DNA of 64,000 bases, from positions 310,001-374,000 of the forward strand of contig NZ_FQUG01000002.1 in the NCBI RefSeq assembly GCF_900129225.1. Direction: 5' to 3'. This stretch comes from Schwartzia succinivorans DSM 10502 (GTDB taxonomy: Bacteria > Bacillota > Negativicutes > Selenomonadales > Selenomonadaceae). The notes under the pieces are model-generated. The model was not told the DNA's origin. It made no database searches and worked only from the letters and a program-made list of their open reading frames with translations. Shown in pieces: positions 61,974 to 64,000 of the stretch; the stretch's first letter is position 1; each line of letters opens with the position of its first letter. Both the position numbers and the translations under genes were made by a program.

Positions 61974-63332
61974 TTGGATTTTGCGTTTGTTTCGGGCAAT
62001 TTACTTTTGATTGCTGTGCTGATTCTTCTCAACGGTTTTTTCGTTGCAGCAGAGTTTACAATTGTCAAGGTTCGCCCGTCACAGCTTGAAGAGCTCATCA
62101 AGGCAGGAAAGACACGGGCCAGGTATGCCAAGATGCTTGTAGACAGTATGGATGTTTCACTGTCTGTCACACAGCTGGGAATTACTCTTGTATCCCTTGC
62201 TCTTGGCTGGATTGGTGAGCCATTTTTGAGCCGTCTCATGCAGCCCTTTTTTGAGCTGGTCGGCCTTGAGGGGGCGGCTGCGGAGACTGTTTCCTTCACT
62301 GTCGCGTTTTCCCTCATCACAGCAGGCCATATTATATTGGGAGAGCTTGCCCCGAAAAACATAGCGATACAAAAAGCTCTGGACGCGCTTTTGTTTCTCG
62401 CTGTTCCGCTGCTGCTCTTCAAGAAAATTACATATCCGTTTGTATGGCTTCTGAATCATGTCGCGAATTTCGTAACACGTCTTTTTGGCTTTGAGCCGAC
62501 TTCTGAAAAGGAGGATGTGCATTCTGAGGAAGAGCTCCGCATTTTGATGGCGGAGAGCAGGAAGCACGGCGCAATCAATAAGACTGAATACGATTTCGTG
62601 GACAATGTTTTTGACTTCTCGGATAAGGCGGTGCGTGACATCATGGTGCCCCGTACCGATATGGTGTGTCTTTTTCTGGAAAATACAGTGGAAGAAAATA
62701 TACAGGTTGCGCTCAAAAACCGTATGACACGCTATCCGATTTGCCGCGAAGGCAAGGATGATATTATAGGCTTTCTGCACATAAAGGACCTTCTGGATCC
62801 GCTGTGTCACGGGCGTAGGCCGAATCTTCGCCGTCTGGCAAGGAGGACGCTCTTTGTACCTGAGCCGATGTCTGTACCGCGTCTTTTGAAGACAATGCAG
62901 GATAAGAAGGTACAGCTGGCCATTGTCGTTGATGAATACGGCGGGACAGCAGGTATGGTTACAATCGAGGATGTCGTAGAGGAAATTGTCGGGGATATTC
63001 AGGATGAATTTGACCAGGAAAGACCGACAGTCGAGCGCAAGGGAAAACGTCTCTTCTCTGTTGACGCCAAGCTGATGCTTGAGGAGGTCAACGAGATTCT
63101 TGAGATAAATATTCAGGAGGATAATGTAGATACGCTTGGAGGATGGCTCTATGCAAGGGTGGAAACTCCGCCGCGTATCGGACAGAAGGCTTCATTCGGA
63201 GGCAGTTCGTTCTTTGTCGAGGAGGTCGAGCATCTCCGCATCACACGCGTGCTTGTGAAGCTTGGACATGACCTGAAGGAGGAGCATGACGAAATTCACG
63301 AGCTCGGAAAACAGGAGGAAGATGCGGAATGA
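61974..63332 (+). CDS. CNNM/CorC (hemolysin-C-like) transporter-associated protein
   Basis: A 452-residue protein: N-terminal DUF21 membrane domain with about four helices (FFVAAEFTIVKVRPSQLEEL, GHIILGELAPKNIA), a cytosolic CBS pair (about 205-330; VRDIMVPRTDMVCL, IGFLHIKDLLDPL, VDEYGGTAGMVTIEDVVEEIVGDI), and a C-terminal CorC_HlyC domain. Family members act in magnesium or cobalt homeostasis. The start TTG 61974 follows GGGGGTTG. Its last codon overlaps the ABC-F start (ATGA). Confidence 0.92.
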   Translation: MDFAFVSGNLLLIAVLILLNGFFVAAEFTIVKVRPSQLEELIKAGKTRARYAKMLVDSMDVSLSVTQLGITLVSLALGWIGEPFLSRLMQPFFELVGLEGAAAETVSFTVAFSLITAGHIILGELAPKNIAIQKALDALLFLAVPLLLFKKITYPFVWLLNHVANFVTRLFGFEPTSEKEDVHSEEELRILMAESRKHGAINKTEYDFVDNVFDFSDKAVRDIMVPRTDMVCLFLENTVEENIQVALKNRMTRYPICREGKDDIIGFLHIKDLLDPLCHGRRPNLRRLARRTLFVPEPMSVPRLLKTMQDKKVQLAIVVDEYGGTAGMVTIEDVVEEIVGDIQDEFDQERPTVERKGKRLFSVDAKLMLEEVNEILEINIQEDNVDTLGGWLYARVETPPRIGQKASFGGSSFFVEEVEHLRITRVLVKLGHDLKEEHDEIHELGKQEEDAE

Positions 63333-64000
63333 TTTTGTCTTTGGAAGGATGGACAAAGAGTTACGGTGAGAAAAGACTTTTTACCGATGTGAATCTTGCT
63401 GTTTCCGAAGGTGACAAGATTGGTATAGTCGGTGTTAACGGTACAGGAAAATCTACATTTTTGAAAACCATCGCCGGAGTACTTCCTGCAGATGAAGGTA
63501 CGATTCACCGCATGCGCGGGCTTGAAGTAGAGTATCTTGAACAGGAAAAGGAGCTTTCTCCGGAAAATACAGTTCTTATGGAAGCGCTCAGGGGAACAAG
63601 CCCTCTGATGGAGGCGCTGAGGTCTTATGAGATGGCAATGGCGGAAGGAAACGAAGAAAATATTGTCCGCTTTTCCTCGCGCATTGACGCTCTCGACGGC
63701 TGGCAGCTCGAAAGCAGAGCGAAGATGATTCTGACGCGTCTCGGCTTTCAGGATTTTCGTAAGCAGGTCGGCACGCTGTCCGGCGGAGAAAGAAAAAGAC
63801 TTGCGCTTGCGGCGGCCCTGATACGTCCGGTGGATTTACTGCTGCTTGATGAGCCCACAAACCACCTGGACAGTGATACAATAGTATGGCTGGAGGAATA
63901 CCTCAGACAGCAGAAATGCGCCCTCCTTATGGTTACGCATGACCGCTATTTTCTTGACCATACGGCAGACCGCATATTGGAGCTTGATAAAGGCAAAACC
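63329..64000 (+). CDS. ABC-F family ATPase, N-terminal part (3' truncated)
   Basis: 224 residues of an ABC-F protein run to the window edge. Walker A is IVGVNGTGKSTFLKTIAG, signature LSGGERKRLALAAALI, Walker B LLLLDEPTNHLDSDT, and switch His in MVTHDRYFLDH; the second ABC domain lies beyond the window. The arm and linker region suggests an Uup-like subgroup but cannot be fixed from half the protein. ABC-F proteins act on ribosomes rather than in transport. ATG 63329 overlaps the CNNM/CorC stop. Confidence 0.92.
   Translation, partial: MILSLEGWTKSYGEKRLFTDVNLAVSEGDKIGIVGVNGTGKSTFLKTIAGVLPADEGTIHRMRGLEVEYLEQEKELSPENTVLMEALRGTSPLMEALRSYEMAMAEGNEENIVRFSSRIDALDGWQLESRAKMILTRLGFQDFRKQVGTLSGGERKRLALAAALIRPVDLLLLDEPTNHLDSDTIVWLEEYLRQQKCALLMVTHDRYFLDHTADRILELDKGKT

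Overview
The window reads as ordinary chromosome from a low-to-mid G+C, anaerobic, didermic Firmicute, most likely a Selenomonadaceae-type Negativicute. The evidence is Firmicutes gene order (dnaX-ybaB-recR-bofA; secG-esterase-rnr-smpB), TAXI-type TRAP transport, a lone BofA homologue, and a flagellar-cap-like protein. Genus-level assignment is inference. There is no rRNA, prophage, CRISPR array or intact transposon. One tRNA-Arg(ACG) is present.

Layout. 1-2.8 kb: a TAXI TRAP transporter (receptor 3' end, DUF1850, fused permease). 2.9-9.3 kb: an EAL/degenerate-GGDEF protein, QueF, a nitroreductase, a corrinoid adenosyltransferase, and the DNA-uptake pair ComEA-ComEC. 9.4-10.7 kb: a PAS-GGDEF protein with an altered active-site motif. 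10.8-15 kb, minus strand: two exported peptidases (C69 and S66) in a visibly GC-richer block, then a LarA-family racemase. 15.1-22 kb: HolA, an OmpR-type two-component pair, a GT11 glycosyltransferase with an unusual start, and ClpB behind a palindrome-embedded promoter. 22-26.6 kb: an alpha/beta hydrolase, two palindromic intergenic repeats, and dnaX-ybaB-recR-bofA. 27-37 kb: a DhaR/AcoR-like regulator without GAFTGA, TrmB, a RodA/FtsW protein, a TatD-associated radical SAM protein, YqeB, a HAD phosphatase and a 1177-residue hybrid sensor kinase. 37-41 kb: tRNA-Arg, a FliD-C-like orphan, small orphans, CCA transferase and flavodoxin. 41.2-44.6 kb: a tight three-gene nitrogenase-like operon. 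44.7-50 kb: a periplasmic-sensor diguanylate cyclase, an AGCS symporter and pyruvate kinase. 50.5-56.5 kb: secG-esterase-thioesterase-rnr-smpB-lipase. 56.5-64 kb: a possible structured RNA, SfsA, a DAP-decarboxylase-like enzyme, DUF4337, TopB, a CNNM/CorC protein and the start of an ABC-F ATPase.

The strongest candidate for an undescribed system is the nitrogenase-like operon at 41,273-44,595. It encodes a NifH-type iron protein with every nucleotide and [4Fe-4S] ligand motif, plus two divergent component-1 subunits. These keep three-cysteine cluster patterns like NifD/NifK and BchN/BchB, but I see no FeMo-cofactor ligands, and no nif, bch or cfb biosynthesis genes lie nearby. A flavodoxin gene directly upstream is a plausible electron donor. 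The substrate is unknown. Signalling is also dense: three GGDEF-containing proteins (two with degenerate motifs), one EAL domain, a two-component pair, a large hybrid kinase and an AAA+ regulator.

All calls come from reading the sequence and the translated frames. No database search was run. Start codons were moved where a Shine-Dalgarno sequence favoured an internal codon.
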